Below, piece after piece: positions 35,251 through 43,429 of a stretch of 64,000 nt of DNA. The DNA comes from an uncultured Nitrospira sp. (GTDB taxonomy: Bacteria > Nitrospirota > Nitrospiria > Nitrospirales > Nitrospiraceae). Where the stretch lies: contig CABVRO010000004.1 of the NCBI GenBank assembly GCA_902500715.1, positions 1-64,000 on the forward strand, read 5' to 3'. The notes under the pieces were generated by a model. It was not told where the DNA came from and did not search any database. It saw nothing but the letters and a program-made list of their open reading frames with translations. Positions within the stretch are counted from its first letter, which is position 1. Each line of letters opens with the position of its first letter. A program made the translations under genes and the position numbers.

Positions 35251-36008
35251 ATCGGTTACAGGGGAAAGTGGCCATTATTACCGGCGGGAATGCGGGAATC
35301 GGGGAGGCGATCGCGAAGCTGTTCGCGGATGAAGGCGCCTCCGTCGTGGTCACCGGTCGCCGGAAGGAAGAGCTCGACCGGGTGGTGAAAGGCATCGGGG
35401 TGAACGGAGGGCGGGCATTGGCTGTGGTCGGGTCCGTCACGGATGAGGCCCACGTGCAGGAGGTGGTCGGGCAGACCCTGCGCACGTTCGGCAAGCTGCA
35501 TATTCTGGTGAACAACGCCGGAATCGGCGATTTCGGCAAACGGCTCCACGAAACGGACGATGCCACCTGGGCAAAGGTGCTGGACATCAATCTCACGGGG
35601 GTCTTCCGGATGACCCGCGCAGTTCTTCCGGAGCTGATGAAGGGCGGGGGCGGTTCGATCATCAACATTTCCACCGTGGCGAGCCTGGTCGGGATCCGCG
35701 GTCTGTCGGCCTATGCCGCATCCAAAGGCGGATTGGATGCATTGACACGGTCCATCGCGGTGGATTACGCGCAGGACCATATCCGCTGCAACGTCATGAA
35801 TCCCGGTCTGGTGGACACGCCCATGGCGGCGCCGTTGATGGCCGATCCTGCAAGCCTGGAACCGATTCTGGCCCAGTACGCCATCCGTCGGCCCGGCAAG
35901 CCGGAAGAAGTAGCAAAGATGGCGCTCTATCTCGCATCCGACGAGGCCACCTGGGTGACGGGAGCGACGTTCCCTATCGATGGCGGCATGACCATCAGCA
36001 AGGGATAA
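35247..36008 (+). CDS. Short-chain dehydrogenase/reductase (FabG-like)
   Basis: A 253-residue SDR with the NAD(P)-binding TGGNAGIGEAIA, NNAGIG, the catalytic Ser in INISTVAS, and YAASKGG (Tyr and Lys). DGGMTISKG closes the fold. Substrate is unknown; the FabG family reduces 3-oxoacyl-ACP, but many members act on other alcohols. The ATGA overlap with trmI implies coupled translation. Confidence 0.88.
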   Translation: MNRLQGKVAIITGGNAGIGEAIAKLFADEGASVVVTGRRKEELDRVVKGIGVNGGRALAVVGSVTDEAHVQEVVGQTLRTFGKLHILVNNAGIGDFGKRLHETDDATWAKVLDINLTGVFRMTRAVLPELMKGGGGSIINISTVASLVGIRGLSAYAASKGGLDALTRSIAVDYAQDHIRCNVMNPGLVDTPMAAPLMADPASLEPILAQYAIRRPGKPEEVAKMALYLASDEATWVTGATFPIDGGMTISKG

Positions 36009-36055
36009 ACGGGGTAGGAGTGGAACAGGTGCGTAGGAACTAGGATCACCAGCGT

Positions 36056-36910
36056 ATGGACATCACGACTCAGACTCAATGGTGCGGCATCATCGGCAAT
36101 CCGGTCGAACATTCCCTCTCGCCGGCGATTCACAATGCGGCCTTTCAGAAGATGGGGCTGGATCTGGTCTACCTGGCGTTTCGGGTGGAAGCCCTCGGCG
36201 ATGCGCTGAAAGGGGTGCGGGCCTTGGGGAATGCGCGAGGATTCAGCGTGACGATTCCTCACAAAGTGGCGGCGATTCCGTTTCTCGATGACGTCGAGCC
36301 CACCGCCAAACATATCGGCGCGATCAACACCATTGTCGTCGAGGAGGGCAAGCTGAAGGGCTACAACACGGACGCGTCGGGTGCGTTGCGCGCGTTGAAA
36401 GACGGCGGGGCGCTGCTCGACGGGCATCGAGTCTTGATCCTGGGCTCCGGGGGCGCAGCCCGGGCGATTGCGTTCGTGCTGGCAACCGGGACAGGCATCG
36501 CCGGGTTGACGATCCTGGGGATCGAAGAGGCGGAGCGGCAGAAATTGGTGAAGGATTTGCGAGACAAAGCGAACATCCCGATTGAGGACGGCCCGCTCAC
36601 GCTCGACATGCTTCGGAACTGGGTGCCGCACGTGCGCACCTTGATTCACTGCACGCCGGTCGGGATGTCGCCTCGGGTGGAGGAGTCCTGTGTGCCGACC
36701 AATCTCTTCAGGCCCGAACTGACCGTGATGGATATTGTCTACAATCCGCGCGAAACGAAGCTCCTGCAGGAAGCGAAGGCGGCCGGCTGCCGGACGATTT
36801 CCGGTTTGGAGATGTTCCTCAACCAGGCCGTGCTGCAATTCGAACTCTGGACGAAGCAGCCGGCCCCGGCCGATGTCATGCGACGGGTCCTGGAGTCTCG
36901 CTTTGGTTAA
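36056..36910 (+). CDS. aroE: Shikimate dehydrogenase
   Basis: A 284-residue AroE. Substrate-binding residues are in IIGNPVEHSLSPAIHN and VTIPHK, with catalytic Lys; the cofactor-binding block is GSGGAARAIAFVL. GYNTDASGA and MDIVYNPRETKLL are also typical. It reduces 3-dehydroshikimate to shikimate with NADPH. It precedes aroK by 54 bases and complements the aroF-aroA cluster at 14-17 kb. Confidence 0.95.
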   Translation: MDITTQTQWCGIIGNPVEHSLSPAIHNAAFQKMGLDLVYLAFRVEALGDALKGVRALGNARGFSVTIPHKVAAIPFLDDVEPTAKHIGAINTIVVEEGKLKGYNTDASGALRALKDGGALLDGHRVLILGSGGAARAIAFVLATGTGIAGLTILGIEEAERQKLVKDLRDKANIPIEDGPLTLDMLRNWVPHVRTLIHCTPVGMSPRVEESCVPTNLFRPELTVMDIVYNPRETKLLQEAKAAGCRTISGLEMFLNQAVLQFELWTKQPAPADVMRRVLESRFG

Positions 36911-36964
36911 GACAGCGGTCGGCCTCCCGCAGCAGGAATTCGCACAACCTCCTCGTGTCAGGGC

Positions 36965-37495
36965 ATGGATCCCGGCATGAATCTCGTCTTGATCGGATAC
37001 CGTGGGACCGGCAAGAGCACGGTCGGAAAGGTGCTGGCGCGCAAGCTGGGTCGCACCGTGGTGTCGACCGATGCCGAGATCGTGAAACGGGCGCAGCTGT
37101 CCGTGCCTGAGATCGTGAAACAGTTCGGGTGGGATCATTTTCGCGACTTGGAATCGGCGGTGTGTCGTGATTGTGCCGCGCGGGACCAGTTGATTATCGA
37201 TACCGGAGGCGGTGCTATTCTACGGCCGGAAAATGTGGACGTGTTGCGGCGAACCGGGACCCTGATCTGGCTCACTGCGACCGTGGAGACGATCACGCGT
37301 CGCATCGGTGGAGATACCCAACGGCCTTCGCTGACGGGAACGAAGTCCTTCACGGAGGAAATTCGGGATGTGTTGACCGAGCGCACCCCCAAGTATCAGG
37401 CGGCAGCCAACCACGTGGTGTCCACCGATGGTGCTTCGACCGCCGAGGTTGCCGACCGTATTCTACAGCTGATCTCCCATGGCTCAGCCGGCTGA
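36965..37495 (+). CDS. aroK: Shikimate kinase
   Basis: A 176-residue kinase with the P-loop GYRGTGKSTVGKVL, the shikimate-binding DTGGGAILR, an FRDLE block, and the lid region (RRIGGDTQRP). It makes shikimate 3-phosphate. Two nearby ATGs (36965 and 36977) are possible starts. Confidence 0.94.
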   Translation: MDPGMNLVLIGYRGTGKSTVGKVLARKLGRTVVSTDAEIVKRAQLSVPEIVKQFGWDHFRDLESAVCRDCAARDQLIIDTGGGAILRPENVDVLRRTGTLIWLTATVETITRRIGGDTQRPSLTGTKSFTEEIRDVLTERTPKYQAAANHVVSTDGASTAEVADRILQLISHGSAG

Positions 37496-37544
37496 AAGTC
37501 TTGAGCCGTGTGACCGTCATCACCACCGTGGTGTTCCGCGATTC

Positions 37545-37574
37545 TTGACATCCCCTCGGTAACATGGTTCTTAT
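37545..37574 (+). promoter_or_regulatory. Promoter of the tRNA-Arg gene
   Basis: A perfect TTGACA at 37545-37550 is followed 18 bases later by TCTTAT. The position fits a transcript starting at or just before 37583. Confidence 0.55.
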
Positions 37575-37582
37575 ACCCGCGC

Positions 37583-37659
37583 GCGCCCGTAGCTCAATTG
37601 GATAGAGCATCGGACTTCGGATCCGAGGGTTGGGGGTTCAAGTCCCTCCGGGCGCACCA
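37583..37659 (+). tRNA. tRNA-Arg (anticodon UCG)
   Basis: The seven-pair acceptor stem GCGCCCG/CGGGCGC, D arm, anticodon stem TCGGA/TCCGA with loop CTTCGGA (anticodon TCG), T arm GGGGG-TTCAAGT-CCCTC and encoded ACCA form a complete cloverleaf of 77 bases. It reads CGA and probably CGG arginine codons. Confidence 0.95.
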
Positions 37660-37977
37660 GCCAGTTGAAGCGTCGCCCAAGTTTCCCGATCCAGCACGGA
37701 CACCCCGCAGGCGTCTCCGTCTCAACCTTCAGTTTTCCACCTCACACCCGTTCCTGCTCCCGAAGAGGCGCGTTCCTGCCGTTACCGCTCAGAACGATTG
37801 AAAAGGTGGCGGTTTTCTGCTGGCGCGGCTCGCCATCCTTGCTCGAAACCAGCCGGATAACCCCTCGAAATGACGGTGCATTCCGGCCTGCCCCTGCGGA
37901 AACCTGGGGAAATTGGGGCCGGTGCTATAGTTGTTACGTACAGCACTGGTTACACCCCCTCTCAAGGAGTAAGGTTC
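37660..37977. other. Intergenic gap with possible extended -10 promoter
   Basis: No gene supported. TGCTATAGT at 37923-37931 is an extended -10 element, 47 bases before the Pal-like gene; no good -35 precedes it. The same TGCTATAGTTG occurs upstream of the metallopeptidase gene at 48351. Confidence 0.45.
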
Positions 37978-38736
37978 ATGAAGTACCGTGGCGCATCGCA
38001 ACTAATGGTAGGCGGAATGGCAATGGTTCTGTTGGCGGCACCGGGCTGTAGCAATATGAAGTGGTTTCAGTCCGGCTCCGACGATCAGTCCATGTCGGCG
38101 GATGGCCGATCGGGAAGCGAAGCGCAGGGCCGTTCTGGGGGTGAAGCGGATGGCCGTTCCGGGAGCGAGTATGCGAAGCGCGACGGTGCGCAAGATGGAC
38201 AGTACCCCTCCCTCGGCCGACAAGACGGGATGGCCGAGTCGGAGGGCGGTGCGTTGCGTGGCTTCTCGCCGCTGGTGAACGGCCAGATATCGGGGGAAGA
38301 GCGACTCAGCCGGAGCAACATCGGCAATATGTTGATGCCGGTCGGTCGTGATGAGAAGTGGTATGCCGAAATTCGCCGAGAAGAAGCCGCGGCCATGGAA
38401 GCCGGGCTCAAGGACGTATTCTACGGATATGACCGGTACAGCGTGTCGGACAACGACGGTGCGGCCTCGCTGACCACCAATGCCGCCTGGCTTAAGGAAA
38501 ATCCCAAGGCGCTCCTCAAGATCTCCGGCCATTGCGATGAACGGGGGACGCACGATTACAACCTGGTGCTTGGGGAAAAGCGGGCCAAGGCGGCGAAGAG
38601 TTTCTTGGTCGACTTGGGCGTCAACGCGAAGCAGGTGGCGATTGTCTCGTACGGTAAGGATCGTCCCTTCTGTGCCGAGCACGACGAGGCCTGCCATCAA
38701 CAGAATCGGCGCGGACACATGTTGTTGCGCAAATAG
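37978..38736 (+). CDS. OmpA/Pal-like peptidoglycan-associated lipoprotein
   Basis: From ATG 37978 (AAGGAG upstream), a 252-residue protein. Residues 1-24 are a lipoprotein signal (VLLAAPGC, Cys24, a slightly unusual lipobox). A low-complexity Gly/Ser/Asp/Glu repeat follows. The C-terminal OmpA domain (about 140-250) has FYGYDRYSVS, ISGHCDERGTHDYNL and EKRAKAAKSFL, which bind meso-diaminopimelate in peptidoglycan. It links the outer membrane to the cell wall. No tol genes are nearby. The loop with CAEHDEACHQQNR is the usual end of the Pal family. Confidence 0.9.
   Translation: MKYRGASQLMVGGMAMVLLAAPGCSNMKWFQSGSDDQSMSADGRSGSEAQGRSGGEADGRSGSEYAKRDGAQDGQYPSLGRQDGMAESEGGALRGFSPLVNGQISGEERLSRSNIGNMLMPVGRDEKWYAEIRREEAAAMEAGLKDVFYGYDRYSVSDNDGAASLTTNAAWLKENPKALLKISGHCDERGTHDYNLVLGEKRAKAAKSFLVDLGVNAKQVAIVSYGKDRPFCAEHDEACHQQNRRGHMLLRK
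38101..38172 (+). repeat. Three tandem 24-base repeats inside the Pal-like gene
   Basis: Three adjacent 24-base units (38101-38124, 38125-38148, 38149-38172) encode DGRSGSEA, QGRSGGEA and DGRSGSEY. They form a flexible linker after the lipid anchor. Copy number may vary among strains. Confidence 0.85.
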
Positions 38737-38741
38737 TCGAG

Positions 38742-38785
38742 CGGTCCCGGCGCTTTCCCGTGAGTGAGCGTCGGGACCGGGTTTC
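38742..38785 (+). terminator. Intrinsic terminator of the Pal-like gene
   Basis: CGGTCCCGGCGCT pairs with AGCGTCGGGACCG over 13 positions with one G-T pair. The loop is 12 bases and the stem is followed by GGTTTCT. It lies six bases after the stop. Confidence 0.7.
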
Positions 38786-39057
38786 TAGCCTTCAGTGCCG
38801 ACTCCACCTCTCCTGCCGGTTTTCGATTCCGCCTCTTTTGCCACTCAATCCGGATCGCCTGGTCACATCTAGAGACCGGTATGGGCTTCGCCGTGATGAG
38901 TCGTCTGAATCCCCTTCCTGGGGCAGGACGAATCCGGTCGAGTCTGTGCTGTTTCGCCGGTCTGAGACAGAAGGGTGACAATACGCTGGAGCTTATGGTA
39001 TTGAGCCACAGCAGGTGACAGACTTTCTGTTCCCTCATTCGCCGAAGGAGTACGATT
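38786..39057. other. Intergenic gap
   Basis: No gene or strong repeat seen. An AAGGAG ribosome site for the next gene lies at the end. Confidence 0.5.
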
Positions 39058-39222
39058 GTGAACCAGCGCTTTGGAATCACCGTGAAGTTTTTGATTTCAG
39101 CCGATTCGCCTGAAGAGGCTGAGGAGATCATCGAGTCGGCCTGTGAAAAGATGGCGACATCCATTCATGAAGGGGATGTGAGCTACGAAGGCATTGAAGA
39201 CATTGAGGAGGAAGATGAATAG
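39058..39222 (+). CDS. Small acidic protein, 54 residues
   Basis: GTG 39058 follows CGAAGGAG by eight bases. The protein MNQRFGITVKFLISADS begins with a beta-like strand, followed by a helix (PEEAEEIIESACEKM) and a very acidic tail (EGIEDIEEEDE). I do not recognise it. An AGGCCTG/CAGGCCT hairpin with a T-rich tail (39283-39325) downstream may end its transcript. The strong ribosome site is the best evidence. Confidence 0.6.
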   Translation: MNQRFGITVKFLISADSPEEAEEIIESACEKMATSIHEGDVSYEGIEDIEEEDE

Positions 39223-39282
39223 AGACGCTCGTCGTTTCAGCCGCCGAGGCGGCAAGATTTCGGTAGCACGTTGTTTTGACGC

Positions 39283-39325
39283 AGGCCTGGTGAGATTGAA
39301 TTCGAGTCAGGCCTTCTGTTGTTTG
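39283..39325 (+). terminator. Possible terminator after the 54-residue gene
   Basis: AGGCCTG and CAGGCCT form a seven-pair stem with an 18-base loop, then TCTGTTGTTT. Confidence 0.4.
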
Positions 39326-39345
39326 CTCTCGGAAAGTCAGGTGTT

Positions 39346-40737
39346 ATGACGGATTACATGGAGCTTTCCGGAACAGATTCCCGCCCGCCGGGATTTTTGA
39401 ACCGGATCCATCAGTCCAATAAACAGTATCTCCCGCAGTGGCTCGGTGTGCCGGCCCATATTCATCATGTGGCGTATCGGATGGCCAATCCGCCGGTGGA
39501 ACGCCCCAATAGCCGCCGGGAGTTCCAGCAGCTCCTGCAGGCCCTGGAGATTTCCGAAGGGGCCATCGAGGACCGGTTCGGCTACGGGTTTAAAGTCGCG
39601 GCCAACGGTGACCGTCTCGTCGTTGTGTGGGAAGCCCACACGGAGTATTACAGTTACCAGGTGTGGCATGTCGTCCGTGACGCGACCACCCCGCTCGATT
39701 TCGGGCCGATCACGTTTCCCGGCTACATGATGCCGCTGTGCCCGCTCGGCATCCGCGTGAATGCGCTCGACCTGCTGTTTCTGCCGCAGGAGCTGCCGCT
39801 CGAACAGGAGCTCCCGGCGAGGCTTCCCGGCGCCATGGTCTACGGCAGCCGTATCTTAAGCGACGACATCGTGGCGGTCACCAGTTTCACGCCGGACGAG
39901 TTCGACCGGGAACGGTATCTGATCTGCTCGACCTCCGAACAAGCGCTTCGTCGACAGGTCGCCAAAATCGTGGATACGATCGTCGCCATCGAGAACTACT
40001 ATCACCTCGTCATGTTGCCGATGAAGGCGTTTTCACGCGCCGTCGATCAAATTCATGACTACGAGCAGCGACATCTCTATCAGCGCGCGGTCTTGATCGA
40101 GCAACTCGGCGGAACGACCCCGCCGACCATGCAGAAATGGCTGACGGTCCTGACCCAGGACCTCTTGCAGGTGAGCCGGCTGGCGGAGTCGATGCGGTAC
40201 AGGCTCTCCGCCTCGGTGCCGTACGACCGCATCGTGCAGAGCAACCTCGCGGCGTTGCAGGAGAGACCCTACCCGCCGCTCCGGCAGATCTCAGAGTATG
40301 TGAGCTGGAAAATCACCGGCGTCACCGAGGGCTACCAGCAGTTGCTCCGGCGTATCGATGCCATGGAGAAGGATTTTGAAGCGACGGTGGCGGTGCTTCG
40401 GACGCATATCGAACTGCGGCTACAGGAACAGAATATCCAATTGCAGGATCAGAATATGAAGCTGCTGATCAGCGTGGACTCCACGACGCGGGCCCAGGCG
40501 ATCCTGCAGCGCACGGTCGAAAGTCTCTCCGTGATCGTGATTACCTACTACCTGACGGGTTTGGGAAGTTATGTGCTGAAGGCCTGTTACGAGATGGGTT
40601 GGCTGAAGAATGCGAATGTGGCGACGGCGATCTTCGTCCCGATCGCGTTTGCCACGTCCTTCACCCTCATGACCGTAGGCCGGAGAATTATCGTCAAGCG
40701 GATGGCCAATCCCACCGAGGATCCGGCGGGGCACTGA
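39346..40737 (+). CDS. DUF3422-family membrane-anchored protein
   Basis: A 463-residue protein matching the DUF3422 pattern: HHVAYRMANPPVERPNSRREF, a DRLVVVWEAHTEYYSYQVWH block, a long helical region including coiled coil (EKDFEATVAVLRTHIELRLQEQNIQLQDQN, quoted in part), and two C-terminal membrane helices (about 400-450). Family function is unknown. The coiled coil and membrane tail suggest an envelope-facing assembly. ATG 39346 is chosen from an upstream in-frame ATG because the block after it matches the family start. Confidence 0.78.
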   Translation: MTDYMELSGTDSRPPGFLNRIHQSNKQYLPQWLGVPAHIHHVAYRMANPPVERPNSRREFQQLLQALEISEGAIEDRFGYGFKVAANGDRLVVVWEAHTEYYSYQVWHVVRDATTPLDFGPITFPGYMMPLCPLGIRVNALDLLFLPQELPLEQELPARLPGAMVYGSRILSDDIVAVTSFTPDEFDRERYLICSTSEQALRRQVAKIVDTIVAIENYYHLVMLPMKAFSRAVDQIHDYEQRHLYQRAVLIEQLGGTTPPTMQKWLTVLTQDLLQVSRLAESMRYRLSASVPYDRIVQSNLAALQERPYPPLRQISEYVSWKITGVTEGYQQLLRRIDAMEKDFEATVAVLRTHIELRLQEQNIQLQDQNMKLLISVDSTTRAQAILQRTVESLSVIVITYYLTGLGSYVLKACYEMGWLKNANVATAIFVPIAFATSFTLMTVGRRIIVKRMANPTEDPAGH

Positions 40738-40806
40738 CTCTATCCCCGCATCTCCCGACTTCTTATCCTGTCGCGCTCTTCGCTGAATTGCGCCGATGTC
40801 TTCTGG

Positions 40807-41169
40807 CTAGGCCGCGGTCAGTTCGCGCCTGTCGGTGTCGGCTTCCATGGTCGACTCTTCAAGCACCTGGCCGATCAGGCGCTGCAGGCGGCTCTGCTCA
40901 TCCCGGCGCATCCGAATAAATTCGATGCCGGCTTTTTTCTCGGTGGCCCATCGCACTTTTGCGAGTCCCACCGTGAGCGGTCGCGCCTGGTCCGGCGCCA
41001 TCACATGCAGTTCCAGGTAATCGCCCGGTTGGACGGGTAGGGTGGTTTCAACCGCGCAGCCGGGTCCGGAGAGGTTGATGAGGGTTCCCTGGCCGATCAT
41101 CGAGTCGCCCGACAGGCGAACAGGGTAGGTCACTGCGACCCGGGTGGATGAACGAAGATCCATGTCCAT
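40807..41169 (-). CDS. PilZ-domain protein
   Basis: A 120-residue PilZ-type protein. RSSTRVAVTYPV supplies the RxxxR motif and INLSGPGC the (D/N)xSxxG motif that bind cyclic di-GMP. AAGGAGG lies eight bases upstream of the ATG. It is likely a cyclic-di-GMP effector acting on surface behaviour or enzymes; target unknown. A second PilZ gene lies at 41.9-42.3 kb. Confidence 0.85.
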   Translation of the reverse strand: MDMDLRSSTRVAVTYPVRLSGDSMIGQGTLINLSGPGCAVETTLPVQPGDYLELHVMAPDQARPLTVGLAKVRWATEKKAGIEFIRMRRDEQSRLQRLIGQVLEESTMEADTDRRELTAA

Positions 41170-41288
41170 GATAAGGCCTCCTTGCCTTGGCCCTCGTTCC
41201 TGAGGGCGTATGGGCTTTTTCGGCAGGGTTTTTCCTGAACTTTAGCGGGACTGCTCCGGAATCTCCCCCGGCAATCCGTGGAGCCCGG

Positions 41289-41468
41289 TTAGGATGCCCG
41301 GTCGTGGGCTGGGGCCGGCAGGTCAGGACTGTCGGGGAAATGGCGCCGGCCTGTCAGGCACAGCGATAAGGGGATGCTCACAGGGAACGGGATGAGGACA
41401 AGGGCGATGACAGCCAGAATCCTACCGGCGGGTCTTCGAGGGGGCGCGAGCGGGGCGGCGAAGAGCAT
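41289..41468 (-). CDS. Small membrane protein, 59 residues
   Basis: The sequence begins MLFAAPLAPPRRPAGRILAV and contains one strong hydrophobic stretch (ILAVIALVLIPFPVSIPLSL). An AGGA site lies nine bases upstream. It is downstream of the 40-residue gene on the same strand. Unknown family; confidence is low because of size and arginine/proline-rich ends. Confidence 0.35.
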   Translation of the reverse strand: MLFAAPLAPPRRPAGRILAVIALVLIPFPVSIPLSLCLTGRRHFPDSPDLPAPAHDRAS

Positions 41469-41516
41469 CGTTTATCGTCCTGACCTCGGAATCCTTGCAT
41501 GAGGAGGGAGGCGTTC

Positions 41517-41639
41517 TCATTGTTCTTCGGGACTTGCGGGGCGGTTCCTGCTCGGCATGGTGCGGAGGTCTGTCATCCACTGCCCGATCAAGGCTGCGAA
41601 GGCAACGACGGTAATCACAATCTCCGATAGGTGCTCCAT
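41517..41639 (-). CDS. Small membrane protein, 40 residues
   Basis: The ATG at 41639 has GAGGGA eight bases upstream. MEHLSEIVITVVAFAALIGQ contains a single hydrophobic helix; the rest is basic and polar (MPSRNRPASPEEQ). No family recognised. Confidence 0.42.
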   Translation of the reverse strand: MEHLSEIVITVVAFAALIGQWMTDLRTMPSRNRPASPEEQ

Positions 41640-41964
41640 GAGACGTCTCCCTCTGAGGCTCCAATTCGGGTTGATCAAACTACTGATACTGTTGTATTGA
41701 GCAACCCTCGTGCCAGTGGCAGCAGGGAGCGGCTTTCAGGGAGTGGGGCGGCATGCTGGGCTGGATATCCCGGTGGAGCAAGGGTACCGGGTTGTTTCAG
41801 CGATGGGCGGGGTGGTTCAGGCTGTCAAAAGAGATACGACCTTGTATCCTAAACGATACGCCGATTGACTGATCGTCCAGGACCCGAGCGGCAACAAGGT
41901 CGGTGCGCGGGCGCGTGGTACCCTGGCCAGCTCGGTTGATTTCGGAAGCGGAACAGCGTATCCA
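41640..41964. other. Intergenic gap between divergent small genes and the second PilZ gene
   Basis: No gene supported. TTGATC at 41671 with TGTATT 16 bases later might be a weak promoter. GATAC/GTATC units (near 41833-41861) form short inverted repeats of unknown meaning. Confidence 0.35.
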
Positions 41965-42339
41965 TTGCCGGACATTTTATGGATCGAGCCCAGCTCACTC
42001 ATCGTTCGAAAGGCACATGTGGAGCGTCGCGATAGTCCCCGTTATGAAATCGAAGTGCCGCTCACGTTTTCCGGTAATGCCATTGCCGGAAGCGGGTTGG
42101 TCACAAGTCTGTCCAATGAAGGTTGCCATGTCGTGAGCGAGGAATCGCTGCCCACTCGGGCCTGTCTCTCCCTCCTTGTCGAGTTTCCGGCTCCGTATGA
42201 GCCCATGACGGTCGAGGTTGCCGAGGTGCGCTGGACGAATGCCACAGGCTTTGGACTGGTGTTTGTGCACGTGCACGATGAGGAGCATACGAGGCTTCAG
42301 CGCTTTATCGACTGGCTGAAGCGGACGCAGAACAATTAG
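41965..42339 (+). CDS. PilZ-domain protein (second copy)
   Basis: A 124-residue protein with RRDSPRYEI (RxxxR) and TSLSNEGC ((D/N)xSxxG-like; S-N-E-G here), followed by PilZ beta-barrel sequence such as EVAEVRWTNATGFGLVF. A TTG start at 41965 gives this length, but the actual start is uncertain and could be a GTG just before ERRDSPR. Its C terminus LQRFIDWLK resembles LQRLIGQVL of the 40.8-41.2 kb paralogue. Confidence 0.72.
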   Translation: MPDILWIEPSSLIVRKAHVERRDSPRYEIEVPLTFSGNAIAGSGLVTSLSNEGCHVVSEESLPTRACLSLLVEFPAPYEPMTVEVAEVRWTNATGFGLVFVHVHDEEHTRLQRFIDWLKRTQNN

Positions 42340-42363
42340 TGTCTTGGGGTCCGATGAGACGTT

Positions 42364-43293
42364 CTAACGGGGAAGGCCGGGGATCTCGACATGCACATCG
42401 ACGTGGGTGTCGCTGGTTCCGGGCGGAAACGGAGGAAAGGGATGGGCGTTGACGACGGCCAGGACCGCTGCCTGATCGAGTTCCGAATCTCCCGAGCTAC
42501 GTTCGACCTCGATCAACTGAGCCTCGCCGTTGGCATACAGCCGAAACCCGAGGCCCGGCATCCGTCCGACATCTCGGCCGCGCTGGGCTGTCGCTCCATC
42601 CGTCATTCGTTTGCGGATCAGCTCCTGTAGCATTTTCCAATAGCCTTCCTGCCGTGGCAGTCCTCCGTTCCCGACTAATTCCTCTTCTTCAACTCGTCCG
42701 TCCAGGACCGCCAGGTTCGCAGATTGATGTCGAAGAGGCCCTGAACCATCGGCCATCCGGTTGGCGAGATCCGCCCGGCCTGACCGGTGATCGGCGTATC
42801 CCGGAATCGCAAGGGTGACGACGACAGTACGGCGTACGAGAGCCTCCACGTGTAATCCCTGTCGGCGGCCGATGAGCACCTGAAGAGCGGTCGCTTTCGG
42901 GGGAGTGCCCATGGTGCCTGACAACCGACCGAGATCGACGGTGGCGGAATAATGATGCCGGGAATGATCGATTTCCAACGGGACCACATAGGGTGCCGAG
43001 GACGGAGTTTCAAAGACGGCGACGAGTGGTTCTCCACGACTGGCCGGTGGTTCCGGGACATGAATTGAAACCGTGAGACCACGGTTGATCGGCAGGGAGC
43101 CGAACAGACTCTCGGCCGGCACTTCGATGTGCACATCTCGCGGAGCGAGCTGAGGTGTCGTACCGGCCACGTCTCTGGTGGCAGCCATCATGGCGAGCAA
43201 ACCGCAGAGTGCGGCGAAGGTACACCACTGTCTCAATCCACGAAGCGGGGCTCGTATAGGAGAAGCGGGGAACAGCGGAGATGGCAGCGGCAT
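42364..43293 (-). CDS. Exported protein with a TonB-like C-terminal domain
   Basis: A 309-residue protein. An N-terminal membrane or signal segment (about 22-42, WCTFAALCGLLAMMAATRD) is followed by a beta-rich middle region. The end, GFRLYANGEAQLIEVERSSG and SELDQAAVLAVVNAHPFPPF, is the TonB C-terminal fold. In a canonical TonB the middle is Pro-rich; here it is not. It could be an energy-transducing protein without ExbB/ExbD nearby, or a periplasmic protein using the fold. It is convergent with the second PilZ gene. Confidence 0.72.
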   Translation of the reverse strand: MPLPSPLFPASPIRAPLRGLRQWCTFAALCGLLAMMAATRDVAGTTPQLAPRDVHIEVPAESLFGSLPINRGLTVSIHVPEPPASRGEPLVAVFETPSSAPYVVPLEIDHSRHHYSATVDLGRLSGTMGTPPKATALQVLIGRRQGLHVEALVRRTVVVTLAIPGYADHRSGRADLANRMADGSGPLRHQSANLAVLDGRVEEEELVGNGGLPRQEGYWKMLQELIRKRMTDGATAQRGRDVGRMPGLGFRLYANGEAQLIEVERSSGDSELDQAAVLAVVNAHPFPPFPPGTSDTHVDVHVEIPGLPR

Positions 43294-43429
43294 GGTGGGT
43301 ACGCCTGTCCGGTGGTCGGGTGTGTCGTCTCTTTCATGAATATCACGGGGCAGTCCGGGTGCCTACTCAAATGGCAGAACCGTCATGAGCCGGCTGAGGC
43401 GGTTGCGGTTGTAGGAGGGATCAGGCAGG

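Noticed and set aside
39058-39222. Antitoxin identity for the 54-residue acidic protein
   Set aside because: Size and acidity fit, but there is no adjacent toxin and no DNA-binding motif.
41422-41664. 80-residue minus-strand frame
   Set aside because: Arg/Pro-rich without a ribosome site; another frame of the same strand (41517-41639) has both a site and a membrane helix.
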